DNA from: Bacillota bacterium
GTDB taxonomy: Bacteria; Bacillota; UBA994; UBA5500
Reading direction: 5' to 3'
Length of the DNA stretch: 55,123 nt
NCBI GenBank assembly: GCA_023436245.1
Contig: JAEZJZ010000109.1
Coordinates: forward strand, 1-55,123
The notes beneath the pieces are model-generated. The model saw only the letters and a program-made list of their open reading frames with translations. It had not been told where the DNA came from and made no database searches. Shown here in pieces: positions 15,280-23,533 of this stretch. Position numbers and translations under genes: made by a program. Positions within the stretch are counted from its first letter, which is position 1, and each line of letters opens with the position of its first letter.

Positions 15280-15921
15280 GTGCATCTGTCTGAAGAGGAG
15301 ATGTATGCGGCGTTGGTTTGCAATGACGTCGCATACGATGGAGTTTTCTTCTACGCCGTCAGAACGACTGGTGTCGTTTGCCGCCCCTCCTGCAAGTCAA
15401 AGCAGCCCAGTCGAGAGAACGTCTGCTTCTTCAACACTCTGGAAGAGGCGCTAAGGTTGGGCTATCGACCATGCAAACGCTGCCGTCCAGACCTGGGGGT
15501 TAACTACTTCCCTGACGTGGAGACAGTGATGGCTGCTCGAGAGATTGTTGACCGCGAATACTCCAACCCGGATGTGCTTCAGCAGCTGCCTGGTTCGATT
15601 GGCATCAGCGTATCCCAACTGCGGCGTCTGTTCAAGACAGTCACGGGGGAAACCCCCAGAAGCTATCTACAGCGAGTGAGAGTTGCCAGAGCGATTGAGC
15701 TGCTCGCAGAGCACTCGCTGAGTGCTATCGATATCTCGTTGTCAGTTGGATTCACCTGTCTGTCCAGCTATTACGCCGCTTTTCGCAATGTCACTGGGCG
15801 AACCATGAAGGAGTATCGGCAAGCAGATGAAATGGGGAACGGCGAAGCTAGCTCCGTGGACTTTGAAAGCGCGCGATGGAAGGACAGTTGTCGACAGAAG
15901 GGAGATGATCCGCGTGCATGA
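15280..15921 (+). CDS. Ada-type methyl-phosphotriester sensor/activator (AdaA-like)
   Basis: Transcriptional activator of the adaptive response to alkylation. The zinc-thiolate domain has Cys34, Cys38, Cys65 and Cys68 (VVCRPSCKS and RPCKRCRPD); the spacing equals that of Cys38, 42, 69 and 72 of E. coli Ada, where Cys38 accepts the methyl group. Residues about 80-185 are an AraC-type double helix-turn-helix. There is no C-terminal O6-methylguanine methyltransferase domain, so it matches stand-alone AdaA. GTG start with CGGAGG upstream. The downstream QueG-like gene overlaps by 8 bp and is probably translationally coupled. Confidence 0.92.
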   Translation: MHLSEEEMYAALVCNDVAYDGVFFYAVRTTGVVCRPSCKSKQPSRENVCFFNTLEEALRLGYRPCKRCRPDLGVNYFPDVETVMAAREIVDREYSNPDVLQQLPGSIGISVSQLRRLFKTVTGETPRSYLQRVRVARAIELLAEHSLSAIDISLSVGFTCLSSYYAAFRNVTGRTMKEYRQADEMGNGEASSVDFESARWKDSCRQKGDDPRA

Positions 15922-16633
15922 GTTCTCCGTAGTGCTCAAGAAGCAGTTGTTGGCGGCAGGCGCATCTTTGGTCGGAATAGGTGGCTTGGCCGAGATGCCG
16001 CCTGAGCACGTTGGGGAAATGCGGTGCGGCGTATCTATTGCTGTCGCTGTCAGTCCCTCTGTCATTGGGCAGAACTCGCTTGGCCCTACCGCTCAATTCT
16101 ATGCCGAGTATAAGTCGATCATGGACCGCAAACTGCCAGCTCTGGGGACATTGTGTGGCCGACTGCTTTGTGAGCAGGGCTATCAGGCAGTTGTACTTCC
16201 GACATCCGGGGGCGGGGATCCTGATACTCTGCGCACGCCGATTTCGCACAAGATGGTGGCCACTCGCGGTGGGCTTGGCTGGATTGGAAAGAATGGACTT
16301 CTGATTACCGAGGCCTACGGCGCAGCCATCATGCTCATCTCAGTCTTGACCGATGCTCCATTGACCCAGGAAACGGCCATTGATGAGAGTGCCTGTGGGG
16401 ATTGCCGGGCCTGTGTCCTAGCCTGTCCTGGAAAAGCACTGTCTGGTAAAAAATGGTGCATTGGTGTTGACAGGAATGCCCTGCTCGATCCGCATCGGGC
16501 TAGGAAGACGGCCAGGCAGCGCGCACTTGATCAACTGCATGTCCAAGAGACTGTCTGTGGCATTTGTATCGCCGTCTGCCCGCGTACCAAGGCCTATGTT
16601 CACAGGGCTGATTCGGCAGTCGAGATTGGTTGA
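15914..16633 (+). CDS. QueG-like 4Fe-4S double-cluster protein
   Basis: Two cysteine clusters, CGDCRACVLACPGKAL and CGICIAVCPRTKAY, and the central KMVATRGGLGWIGKNGLLITEAYG motif identify the epoxyqueuosine-reductase (QueG) superfamily, Fe-S proteins some of which bind cobalamin. At about 240 residues it is much shorter than true QueG (over 300) and lacks its C-terminal HEAT region, so queuosine synthesis is not assumed. The GTG at 15914 overlaps the Ada gene stop (GTGCATGA) and has GGAG 9 nt upstream; ATG 15905 is an alternative. Coupling to an alkylation sensor is unusual. Confidence 0.82.
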   Translation: MHEFSVVLKKQLLAAGASLVGIGGLAEMPPEHVGEMRCGVSIAVAVSPSVIGQNSLGPTAQFYAEYKSIMDRKLPALGTLCGRLLCEQGYQAVVLPTSGGGDPDTLRTPISHKMVATRGGLGWIGKNGLLITEAYGAAIMLISVLTDAPLTQETAIDESACGDCRACVLACPGKALSGKKWCIGVDRNALLDPHRARKTARQRALDQLHVQETVCGICIAVCPRTKAYVHRADSAVEIG

Positions 16634-16727
16634 CAGACGCCGACTGCGTCGTGTGCCCCGGACGTGGGGCGACGCCTGATCCCTGCTTGCGCCATATCGA
16701 CATATGGAGAGCACATTTGGGCACCCA

Positions 16728-16765
16728 AACGCAAGCGAGACGACCGCCGTCGTCTCGCTTGCGTT
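16728..16765. terminator. Hairpin between convergent genes
   Basis: AACGCAAGCGAGACGAC-CGCC-GTCGTCTCGCTTGCGTT has a perfect 17-bp stem. It lies between the ends of the QueG-like gene and the response regulator gene and probably halts both, though neither side has a T-run beyond the stem. Confidence 0.6.
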
Positions 16766-16836
16766 ACTCATGGGGTGCTATTGCGACAGACCAATTGCAA
16801 CGAGTGGTCTTCTGCCGCCAGTTCTACTCCCGTTGC

Positions 16837-17460
16837 TTACCGCCCCCGATTGAGATAGAACACAGCCAACTGAGTGCGGTCGCGCAGATGCAGCTTCTCC
16901 AGAATGACGCTGACGTAGTTCCTCACGGTCCCCTCGCTCAGATAGAGGGTTTCGCCGATCTCGCGGTTGCTCTGCCCAGTGGCGACTAGCGAGATAATCT
17001 CCAACTCCTTTTCGTTGACGCCCAGCGCCGACCAGTCCTGCTGCTCGCGCCCTCGCAGCAGATCTGGCAGTTTACTCACGATCTGGTCGCCGAATACGCT
17101 CTGCCCTAGATGCACCGCACGCAGGGCGGGGACGATGCTGGCAAACTGCTGCTTCAGCATGTAGCCCTTGGCCCCGAGACGCAGGGCGTGCACGATGTAT
17201 TGGTCGTCCAGGAAAGTGGTCAGGAAAAGCACCCGGGCCTGCGGGTGGCGCTGCAGAATGCGCTCGCAAGCCTTCAGCCCGGAGGTGGGTTCCATGCGGA
17301 TATCCATCAGCAGCACGTCCGGCAGCAGCTCGGCGTAGAGCTTGACGGCTGCCTCACCGTTCTGCCCAAGTCCCACCACCTGGATGTCAGGCGCAGCCTC
17401 CAGGATCATCTTCAGTGATTCGGTGACCAGTTGGTCGTCATCCACCACAAGTACCCTCAC
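16837..17460 (-). CDS. NarL/LuxR-type response regulator
   Basis: Receiver domain (residues 1-120) with acidic pair VVDDDQ, phospho-acceptor Asp53 in VLLMDIRM, Thr in FLTTFLDD and Lys in GYMLKQ. The output is a C-terminal LuxR-type helix-turn-helix (LGVNEKELEIISLVATGQSNREIGETLYLSEGTVRNYVSVILEKL). It pairs with the kinase gene 65 bp upstream in the same direction. The divergent ABC exporter operon is the likely target; a 6-2-6 dyad sits in the shared control region. Confidence 0.95.
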   Translation of the reverse strand: MRVLVVDDDQLVTESLKMILEAAPDIQVVGLGQNGEAAVKLYAELLPDVLLMDIRMEPTSGLKACERILQRHPQARVLFLTTFLDDQYIVHALRLGAKGYMLKQQFASIVPALRAVHLGQSVFGDQIVSKLPDLLRGREQQDWSALGVNEKELEIISLVATGQSNREIGETLYLSEGTVRNYVSVILEKLHLRDRTQLAVFYLNRGR

Positions 17461-17525
17461 GCCATATCCCTCCTGTAACCTTACCGCAGATTGTCGTTAT
17501 CTGTGCAGGAGCGCCGCTATTCTGC

Positions 17526-18593
17526 TCACGCTTGCTTTGGCACTGAAATGAAGATGCGGAAACCGGACTGATAGGACGCCGAGAACTGCCCGCCCAATGC
17601 TTGTACGCGTTCGGCCATACTCGAGAGACCGAGCCCGCTCCACTCCGTGCGCACCGGGCGGCTGCCGTTGTCTTGCAGCATCAGTTGGTAGAAGGCCGGG
17701 TGTTCCAAGAGCGTCAGGTTGACCGCCGTGGCATTGGAGTGTTTGGTGACGTTGTGCAGCCCCTCTTTGACGGCGGCCAGGAAGCAGTATTGCACCGCCT
17801 TGGTCGGCTCATTATCCAGCCGGTAGTCCAGCTTGATCGGACAGAAGAGGAAGCCTCTCGCCAGCGCCTGCAACTGGGTATGCAAATCAACCGAATCCTC
17901 GTGTAGGTTGTGCACGCTGGTGCGAATGCTGTCCATAGCTTCCGCCAGCGTATCGTGCAGCGATTGCAGCATACTGGTGCCTTTGCCCTCCGGCCGTTCC
18001 GTGACTAACAGTGCTGCTGTTTGCAGCAGAGAGCGGGAAAGCAGGTGCCCCACCTGATCATGGATTTCCCGGGCAATACGATTGCGCTCGTTGAGTGTGG
18101 CCAGTCGGATTTCGTAATCTTGCTTATCCAGCAACTGCTGGTGCTGCTCTTCGAGATGCAGCGACAGCTCACGGCTGCTGTCGCGTTGCCGCAACAACTC
18201 CGCGCGGCTGTCTTGCAGGGACTGCGTTCGATGCCGCAGCAGGGCACTCACCGCCAGCAACGCGATGGCAGGCAGCCGCAGACCTGGCGGTTGCTGTCCG
18301 CTGCCGAAAGCCAACGCGGCAACGCCTCCCAGCGTCCACCAGCTTAAGCCAGGCACCAGCAGATCATAGTAGACCAATGGGAGAAAAACGCGGAGTTCCG
18401 GGCGAGCAAATGCCACCAGGGTGTAGATGCCTACCCAGGCCAACGACCACCGCCGCTCCGCCAGATAGCCGCTCAGGGCGCTGACAGTCAAAGCGGCCAG
18501 CATGGCCCCTACGGCGGTGCTCTCGATCGGCTGCCCGACCAGCAGTGCGGTACAGCACAGCCAAAGCACTAGCTTGTCCCAGAGTGTTGTCAT
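17526..18593 (-). CDS. Sensor histidine kinase of the HisKA_3 (NarX/LiaS/DesK) type
   Basis: About 110 residues of hydrophobic spans form a membrane sensor with little extracytoplasmic sequence. A coiled coil (residues about 125-165) leads to the dimerisation helix, where the phospho-acceptor His is in REIHDQVGHLLS. The ATPase domain has a short form of the N, G1 and G2 boxes (KEGLHNVTKHSNA, LQDNGSRP, GLGLSSMAERVQALGG). The G1 aspartate is kept. Partner of the regulator at 16837. Intramembrane-sensing kinases of this layout often respond to cell-envelope stress or antimicrobials. Confidence 0.92.
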   Translation of the reverse strand: MTTLWDKLVLWLCCTALLVGQPIESTAVGAMLAALTVSALSGYLAERRWSLAWVGIYTLVAFARPELRVFLPLVYYDLLVPGLSWWTLGGVAALAFGSGQQPPGLRLPAIALLAVSALLRHRTQSLQDSRAELLRQRDSSRELSLHLEEQHQQLLDKQDYEIRLATLNERNRIAREIHDQVGHLLSRSLLQTAALLVTERPEGKGTSMLQSLHDTLAEAMDSIRTSVHNLHEDSVDLHTQLQALARGFLFCPIKLDYRLDNEPTKAVQYCFLAAVKEGLHNVTKHSNATAVNLTLLEHPAFYQLMLQDNGSRPVRTEWSGLGLSSMAERVQALGGQFSASYQSGFRIFISVPKQA

Positions 18594-18647
18594 TTATTTC
18601 CTCTCCTCGAAGCCCCTCTATCTATCTTCCTGCCGTCACCCGGCAGC

Positions 18648-18661
18648 ATGACATTTGTCAT
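18648..18661. promoter_or_regulatory. Dyad ATGACA-TT-TGTCAT, candidate response-regulator operator
   Basis: A perfect 6-2-6 palindrome lies in the 149-bp control region shared by the two-component genes (minus) and the ABC exporter (plus). NarL-type regulators commonly bind short dyads in such positions. Confidence 0.5.
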
Positions 18662-18742
18662 CTCAATCGCTGATTTCCAACACTTACCCCTAAACCACGT
18701 CAGCATTAAGATTAAAGCAATCAGTTTCAAGGGGGAATCCAA

Positions 18743-19687
18743 ATGCTGATCCGTGTGCAGAATCTGGTCAAACGGTACAAAGACGTGTTGGCTCTCGATC
18801 ATCTCAACTTGGAGGTGCACGAGGGGGAAATCCTCGGGCTGCTCGGTCCGAACGGCTCCGGCAAGACCACGGCCATCAACTGCATTTTGGCACTGTTGAC
18901 TTACGACAAAGGCAGTATCGAAGTTTTTGGTAAGCCGATGACACCGCACTCTTATGAGTCCAAACGGAACATCGGTATTGTGCTGCAGAACGTCGCCGTC
19001 TTCGATGAGTTGACCGTATATGAGAATGTTGATTACTTCTGCGGATTGTACGTGGCTGACCGAGCCTTGCGCGCCGAGTACGTCGCCTCCGCCATCGAGT
19101 TCGTCGGTCTACAGGATTACGCGCGCCGCCTGCCACCAAAGCTCTCTGGAGGACTGCGCCGACGCCTGAACATCGCCTGCGGCATCGCCCACCGACCTAA
19201 GTTGCTGATTCTGGATGAGCCAACTGTGGCCGTTGATCCGCAGAGTCGCAATGCCATTTTGGAGGGTCTGCGGCGTTTGAATGAACTCGGCACCGCTATC
19301 GTCTATACGTCGCACTACATGGAAGAGGTGGAGCAGCTCTGCAGCCGGATTATCATCATCGACCACGGCCGCACCATAGCCGGCGGCACGACCGCCGAGC
19401 TGAAGGCAATGATCAACGTGGGCGAGGCCATCTCGGTGGAACTGCTGGAGTTGTCGCCGGCGCAACTGGACGGAATCAGGCATCTGCCAAGGGTGAACAG
19501 CGCCGAGTACAATCAGAACATGTTGCAGGTGCGATATAGCGGGGGCAGTCACAACCTGATCGATCTACTGGACCATCTCCGGGATAAGGGCCTGTCTTAT
19601 GGTCGCGTCTATGCCGAACAGCCGACTCTGAACGACGTCTTTCTGGAGATCACCGGTCGTCAATTGCGTGATCCGGAGGTGGTTTAG
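18743..19687 (+). CDS. ABC exporter ATP-binding protein (DrrA/NatA-like)
   Basis: Drives an ABC-2-type exporter. Walker A GPNGSGKTT, Q-loop VLQNVAVF, signature LSGGLRRRLNIACGIAHRP, Walker B LLILDEPTVAVDP and H-loop YTSHYMEE are present; the C-terminal 80 residues form the accessory region of DrrA-type ATPases. CAAGGGGG ribosome binding site. Heads an operon of ATPase and two permeases, divergent from a two-component system, an arrangement typical of exporters induced by antimicrobial stress. Confidence 0.94.
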   Translation: MLIRVQNLVKRYKDVLALDHLNLEVHEGEILGLLGPNGSGKTTAINCILALLTYDKGSIEVFGKPMTPHSYESKRNIGIVLQNVAVFDELTVYENVDYFCGLYVADRALRAEYVASAIEFVGLQDYARRLPPKLSGGLRRRLNIACGIAHRPKLLILDEPTVAVDPQSRNAILEGLRRLNELGTAIVYTSHYMEEVEQLCSRIIIIDHGRTIAGGTTAELKAMINVGEAISVELLELSPAQLDGIRHLPRVNSAEYNQNMLQVRYSGGSHNLIDLLDHLRDKGLSYGRVYAEQPTLNDVFLEITGRQLRDPEVV

Positions 19688-20830
19688 TTGTTTCAGCACT
19701 TGTTTCTTTATCGGTTGAAGTGCCTAATGCGCAGTCGTGCCAATCTGTTTTGGACACTGCTCTTTCCCATCTTCCTGGCCACCGCTTTCCACTTTTCATT
19801 CGGGCAGATGCTCATTGACGGTTCTCCTGAACCGATTGCTGTAGCCGTGGTGGACGACGCAGCTTACCGGGAAGACGTCGGCTTATCGCAGATGCTCGCT
19901 GCGCTCGGTGCACTAGGCGAGTCGCAGCTGCTCAAGCCGACCATGACTTCCCGCGAGTCAGCGAAGACTTTGCTGGATCAAGGCGACGTGGCTGGAGTGA
20001 TCTCAGTCGGTACAGCCGGGCCGGCGCTGACCGTTAACCGCTCTGGACTGAATCAGAGCGTGCTCAAGACGGTTTTGGATGAATACCTGCAGACAACAGC
20101 GACCTTCAACCGCCTGCAGCAACAGTATCCTCAGACAATGCACGAGCTGCTACCGCGTCTACTCGAGCGTGTCAGTTTCAGCCGGGAGACCAGCTTCAGC
20201 GACGCCGAGCCGAACATCATGCTCAGTTATTTCTACGCGCTGATCGCCATGACCTGCCTTTCCGGTTCGTATTGGGGATTACAGAACAGCACTCAGACGC
20301 AGGCTAACCTATCGGCTCACGGCATGCGTCGCAGCGTGGCCCCCACCCCCAAGCTGCGGATAGTGCTGACTGACACAGCTGCCGCCGTTGTGGTGACCTT
20401 CGCGGAGGTACTCATCTTGATGGCGTACATGATTGGCGCCCTCAAGGTGGACTTTGGCCCACAGATCCTGTTCGTGCTGCTGGTCGGCTTTGTGGGCAGC
20501 TTGAACGGTGTGGCGCTGGGCACATTTGTCGGCACCGCCTTTCGTCAATCCGAGAACACGAAGCAGTCTCTGCTCACTGGACTCACCCTGAGCCTTAGCT
20601 TCCTGGCCGGCCTGATGTTCGTGAACATCAAGGATATCGTCATGCAGAAGGCTCCGCTGCTATCCTATATCAATCCGGCTGCGCTGGTCACCGACGCCTT
20701 TTACAGCCTTTACATCTTCAGCAGCCATCAGCGCTTCTATCTGAATCTGGGGTTGCTCACGGCCATCACAGCCTTACTTTGTCTGGGCAGTTTCCTCTGC
20801 CTAAGGAGTGAACGCTATGTCAGTGTTTAA
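19688..20830 (+). CDS. ABC-2-type exporter permease, first subunit
   Basis: One N-terminal span (LFWTLLFPIFLATAFHFSFG), a large extracytoplasmic region of about 170 residues, then five spans near the C-terminus, the layout of ABC2_membrane_3 proteins. It begins with TTG directly after the ATPase stop, which suggests translational coupling, and overlaps the next gene by 14 bp. The second permease is homologous in layout, so they likely form a heterodimer. Substrate unknown. Confidence 0.9.
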   Translation: MFQHLFLYRLKCLMRSRANLFWTLLFPIFLATAFHFSFGQMLIDGSPEPIAVAVVDDAAYREDVGLSQMLAALGALGESQLLKPTMTSRESAKTLLDQGDVAGVISVGTAGPALTVNRSGLNQSVLKTVLDEYLQTTATFNRLQQQYPQTMHELLPRLLERVSFSRETSFSDAEPNIMLSYFYALIAMTCLSGSYWGLQNSTQTQANLSAHGMRRSVAPTPKLRIVLTDTAAAVVVTFAEVLILMAYMIGALKVDFGPQILFVLLVGFVGSLNGVALGTFVGTAFRQSENTKQSLLTGLTLSLSFLAGLMFVNIKDIVMQKAPLLSYINPAALVTDAFYSLYIFSSHQRFYLNLGLLTAITALLCLGSFLCLRSERYVSV

Positions 20831-21977
20831 GGGCTACTTCAAGGTGCTGCGGGCTAACCGCGCCGGCATGATGATCTACGTGGTGATTTTTCTCGCTTTG
20901 ACCATCATCTTTTCGTTCATCTCCAGACCTTCTTCTTCCCAGGACTTCAATCAGACGAGGACCCCCATCACGGTGATCAACCGCGACGGCGATAGCCAGT
21001 TGGTGCAGGGACTGACGGCCTATCTGGCTAGGAGTAACCGGGTGTTCGAGTACCCGGATAACCTGGAGAAGCTGCAGGACGCCCTGTTCTATCGCAATGT
21101 GCAGTACGTCGCGATCATCCCAGAAGGGTTCACGGCGACCATGCTGGCCGGCGGAACAGCTGCGCTGGAGAAGGTGGTGGTGCCGGATGCGATGACCAGT
21201 CAGTATGTGGACATCAGCATTGACAAGTATCTGAACACCATCCGCCGCTATCTGCAGTTCGGACCACCCGCAGACTGGGCTGCCCTGCTGACACAGGTGG
21301 AAGCAGACCTGACCGTGGAGACGCCGGTGGTGATGGCCGGGAAGGACCAGGCAGCCACGCGCAGTTTCAGCTACTTCTTCACTTACTTCGCCTATACCCA
21401 GTTGGCGTTGGTGATGCTCGGGGTGACTAGTGTCACCTTGGCCTTCAATCGCGAGGATGTACAGCGGAGGAACCTTTGCTCTCCTTTGCCGCGTCGACTA
21501 TTCAATCTGCAATTGGCTGCCGGGCACGGTCTGTTCGCCGTCGGCACTTGGCTGATGTTCTTCGTCTGTGGGTTGCTGTTCTATTGGCAGGAGATCATCT
21601 CCAGCGGACTCTGGGGTCTGCTCGCCCTCAACTCACTGCTCTTCACCCTGGTCTGCGTCAGCATCGGGCTGCTGATCGGCAGTCTAGTCAAGAACAGCAA
21701 TGCCCAAATCGCCATGGTGAATGTGGTAACGCTCGGCATGAGCTTCCTGACGGGCGTGTTCATGCCACAGGCCTTCCTCAGTCCGGCCGTACTCAGCTTG
21801 GCGAAGTTCCTGCCCAGCTATTGGTATGTGCGAGCCAACGACGCCATCAGTGTGGTCGATCAGCTGAGCAAGACCAGCTTGGCGCCAATTCAGACTGCGA
21901 TGCTGATGCAACTCGGCTTTGCGGTCGCCATTCTGGCCGTCACCTTGCTGCTGGGCAAGGAGCGGCAGGTGGCCTAA
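20817..21977 (+). CDS. ABC-2-type exporter permease, second subunit
   Basis: Same architecture as the preceding gene: N-terminal span (MMIYVVIFLALTIIFSFI), extracytoplasmic domain with the ITVINRDGDSQLVQGLTAYL opening common in ABC2_membrane_3 proteins, and five C-terminal spans. ATG 20817 with AAGGAGTG is preferred to the GTG at 20808. Overlaps the first permease by 14 bp. The operon ends at REP copy 4. Confidence 0.9.
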   Translation: MSVFKGYFKVLRANRAGMMIYVVIFLALTIIFSFISRPSSSQDFNQTRTPITVINRDGDSQLVQGLTAYLARSNRVFEYPDNLEKLQDALFYRNVQYVAIIPEGFTATMLAGGTAALEKVVVPDAMTSQYVDISIDKYLNTIRRYLQFGPPADWAALLTQVEADLTVETPVVMAGKDQAATRSFSYFFTYFAYTQLALVMLGVTSVTLAFNREDVQRRNLCSPLPRRLFNLQLAAGHGLFAVGTWLMFFVCGLLFYWQEIISSGLWGLLALNSLLFTLVCVSIGLLIGSLVKNSNAQIAMVNVVTLGMSFLTGVFMPQAFLSPAVLSLAKFLPSYWYVRANDAISVVDQLSKTSLAPIQTAMLMQLGFAVAILAVTLLLGKERQVA

Positions 21978-21992
21978 CCAAGAACCAGCCGC

Positions 21993-22021
21993 TGGAACGG
22001 GGGGACAGTCCCTCCGTTCCA
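21993..22021. repeat. REP family A, copy 4
   Basis: TGGAACGGGGGGAC-A-GTCCCTCCGTTCCA; the wobble has moved one base pair inward relative to copies 1 and 2. Confidence 0.85.
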
Positions 22022-22110
22022 TACTTGCTTACTTGTCTTCCTTGGTATATCCTAAAAAGTAACACCAATGAGACCGGCACTTCGTGCCGCTGGACGAGGA
22101 GGAGTTCACG

Positions 22111-22758
22111 TTGACCCGAAGACATTCTATGTTGCTGATTCTATCCTTGCTGGCGCTGCTTCTGGCCGGTTGCAGCAACCAGGCAGACCTGGCGGAAAAG
22201 GATAGCCGTATCGCAGAGTTGGAGGGGCAGGTAGCAGTGCTCGACCGCATGTCCAGTTCGCAGCCGGTGCTGGTGCGAGCGCTGGATGCACTCAGCCTGA
22301 TTAAGGCAAAGGACTTCGCGGGGCTGGCGACGATCGTTCACCCCGATCAGGGAGTGCGCTTCACCCCGTACCCGCACATCGACTTGCAGCAGGATCAGGT
22401 GTTCACTGCCGATCAAGTGGCCGCGCTGGCCAGTGACACAACCGTTTACACCTGGGGCAGCTTTGACGGGTCTGGTGACCCGATCACGCTTACCTTCAGC
22501 GATTACTACCAGAAGTTTGTCTATGACCACGAGTTCGTTGACGCTCCGCTGATCGGCAATAACCAGATCGTGAGCCAAGGCAACACTGTGGATAACGTGC
22601 AGCAGGCCTATGTCTCCGGTAGATTCATCGAATTCTACTTCGACGGCTTTGAGCCGCAGTATGGGGGCATCGACTGGAGCAGCCTGAAGCTGGTGTTTGA
22701 GCAAAAGGATGGCACTTGGTACTTGGTCGGCGTGGTGCACGGTCAGTGGACAATCTAG
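22111..22758 (+). CDS. Putative lipoprotein of unknown function
   Basis: Signal peptide with lipobox (LILSLLALLLAGC), then a short coiled segment (DLAEKDSRIAELEGQVAVLDRM) and a globular domain of about 170 residues with an NTF2-like flavour (ALSLIKAKDFAGLATIVHPDQGVRFTPY ... DGTWYLVGVVHGQWTI). Probably anchored to the outer face of the membrane. TTG 22111 has GAGGAGGAG upstream; ATG 22129 would also keep the signal peptide. It sits between two REP elements; the downstream one has a T-rich tail. No specific function is assigned. Confidence 0.82.
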   Translation: MTRRHSMLLILSLLALLLAGCSNQADLAEKDSRIAELEGQVAVLDRMSSSQPVLVRALDALSLIKAKDFAGLATIVHPDQGVRFTPYPHIDLQQDQVFTADQVAALASDTTVYTWGSFDGSGDPITLTFSDYYQKFVYDHEFVDAPLIGNNQIVSQGNTVDNVQQAYVSGRFIEFYFDGFEPQYGGIDWSSLKLVFEQKDGTWYLVGVVHGQWTI

Positions 22759-22767
22759 AAGACAATG

Positions 22768-22798
22768 GTGGCACGAGGGGACTGTCCCCCCGTGCCAC
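22768..22798. repeat. REP family A, copy 5, probable terminator
   Basis: GTGGCACGAGGGGAC-T-GTCCCCCCGTGCCAC. Position 3 of the stem changes from A-T to C-G with compensation on the other arm. It is followed by TTTTCTTT, so it can terminate the lipoprotein gene. Confidence 0.85.
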
Positions 22799-22879
22799 TT
22801 TTCTTTCCCCGACAGGAAGGTGATCGTCTTCTCAGCGGCAAACCTAACCCCAGAGAGTTAGGAAGAAGGTGCAAAGCAA

Positions 22880-23419
22880 ATGTACTTTGAACAACCGGGG
22901 CGGGAAAACACCGCCGCCACAGTGGCCGCGGCGCTCCAGACAGCGGCGGAAAGAGGCATCAACCATATTGTGGTCGCCTCCAACGAGGGCGGCACGGCTG
23001 AGCTACTGCTCGGCGGTAAGGCCCAGGTGGTTTGCATCACTCACCCCTACGGATTCCGTGAGCCCGGACAGAACGAAATGAATCGCGATCGGCGGCGTGA
23101 ACTGGAAGCCAAGGGGATCAGCGTCTACACCAGCAGCCTGCTGTTCGGCGGAGCCGAACGCGGAGTGAATAGACGCTTTCAAGGCGCGTACCCGGCCAGC
23201 ATTATCTCCAGCACGCTGAAGATGCTAGGTCAAGGGACCAAGGTCTGTGTTGAGATTGCCGTGATGGCCCTGGACGCCGGGCTGATTCCCTACGGTGAAA
23301 ACGTGATTGCTGTCGCCGGCAGCAGCAGGGGAGCTGACACTGCCCTTATTCTCCGTCCGGCGCATGCCAGCAATATCTTGGAGACTTGGGTTTCCGAGGT
23401 GATCTGCAAACCAAGGTAG
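22880..23419 (+). CDS. Pyruvate-kinase C-terminal-domain-like protein (PK_C)
   Basis: A stand-alone homologue of the alpha/beta domain at the end of pyruvate kinase: NTAATVAAALQTAAERGINHIVVASNEGGTAELLL and VCITHPYGFREPGQNEM are typical of this uncharacterised family, and VCVEIAVMALDAGLIPYGENVIAVAGSSRGADTAL completes it. It has no catalytic pyruvate kinase barrel, so it is not a pyruvate kinase. ATG with GAAGAAGGTG upstream. 114 bp ahead of an alpha/beta-hydrolase gene in the same direction. Confidence 0.85.
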   Translation: MYFEQPGRENTAATVAAALQTAAERGINHIVVASNEGGTAELLLGGKAQVVCITHPYGFREPGQNEMNRDRRRELEAKGISVYTSSLLFGGAERGVNRRFQGAYPASIISSTLKMLGQGTKVCVEIAVMALDAGLIPYGENVIAVAGSSRGADTALILRPAHASNILETWVSEVICKPR

Positions 23420-23533
23420 CAGCTGCGCCCCATTCTGTTGCCAAGGCGTCTCCGGATTACGAGCCGAACACCCCCTTGGTTCTTTGATCGGCCCGCAACT
23501 CTTCCGGGGACGAGAACTGAAAGGAGACATCCG

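Noticed and set aside
22835..22879. Possible c-di-GMP-I riboswitch (GCGGCAAACC ... GGTGCAAAGC)
   Set aside because: The GCAAACC and GCAAAGC words and a short stem are present, but the loop is not GAAA and the second half of the aptamer would lie in coding sequence with no matching block; probably coincidence with the ribosome binding site.
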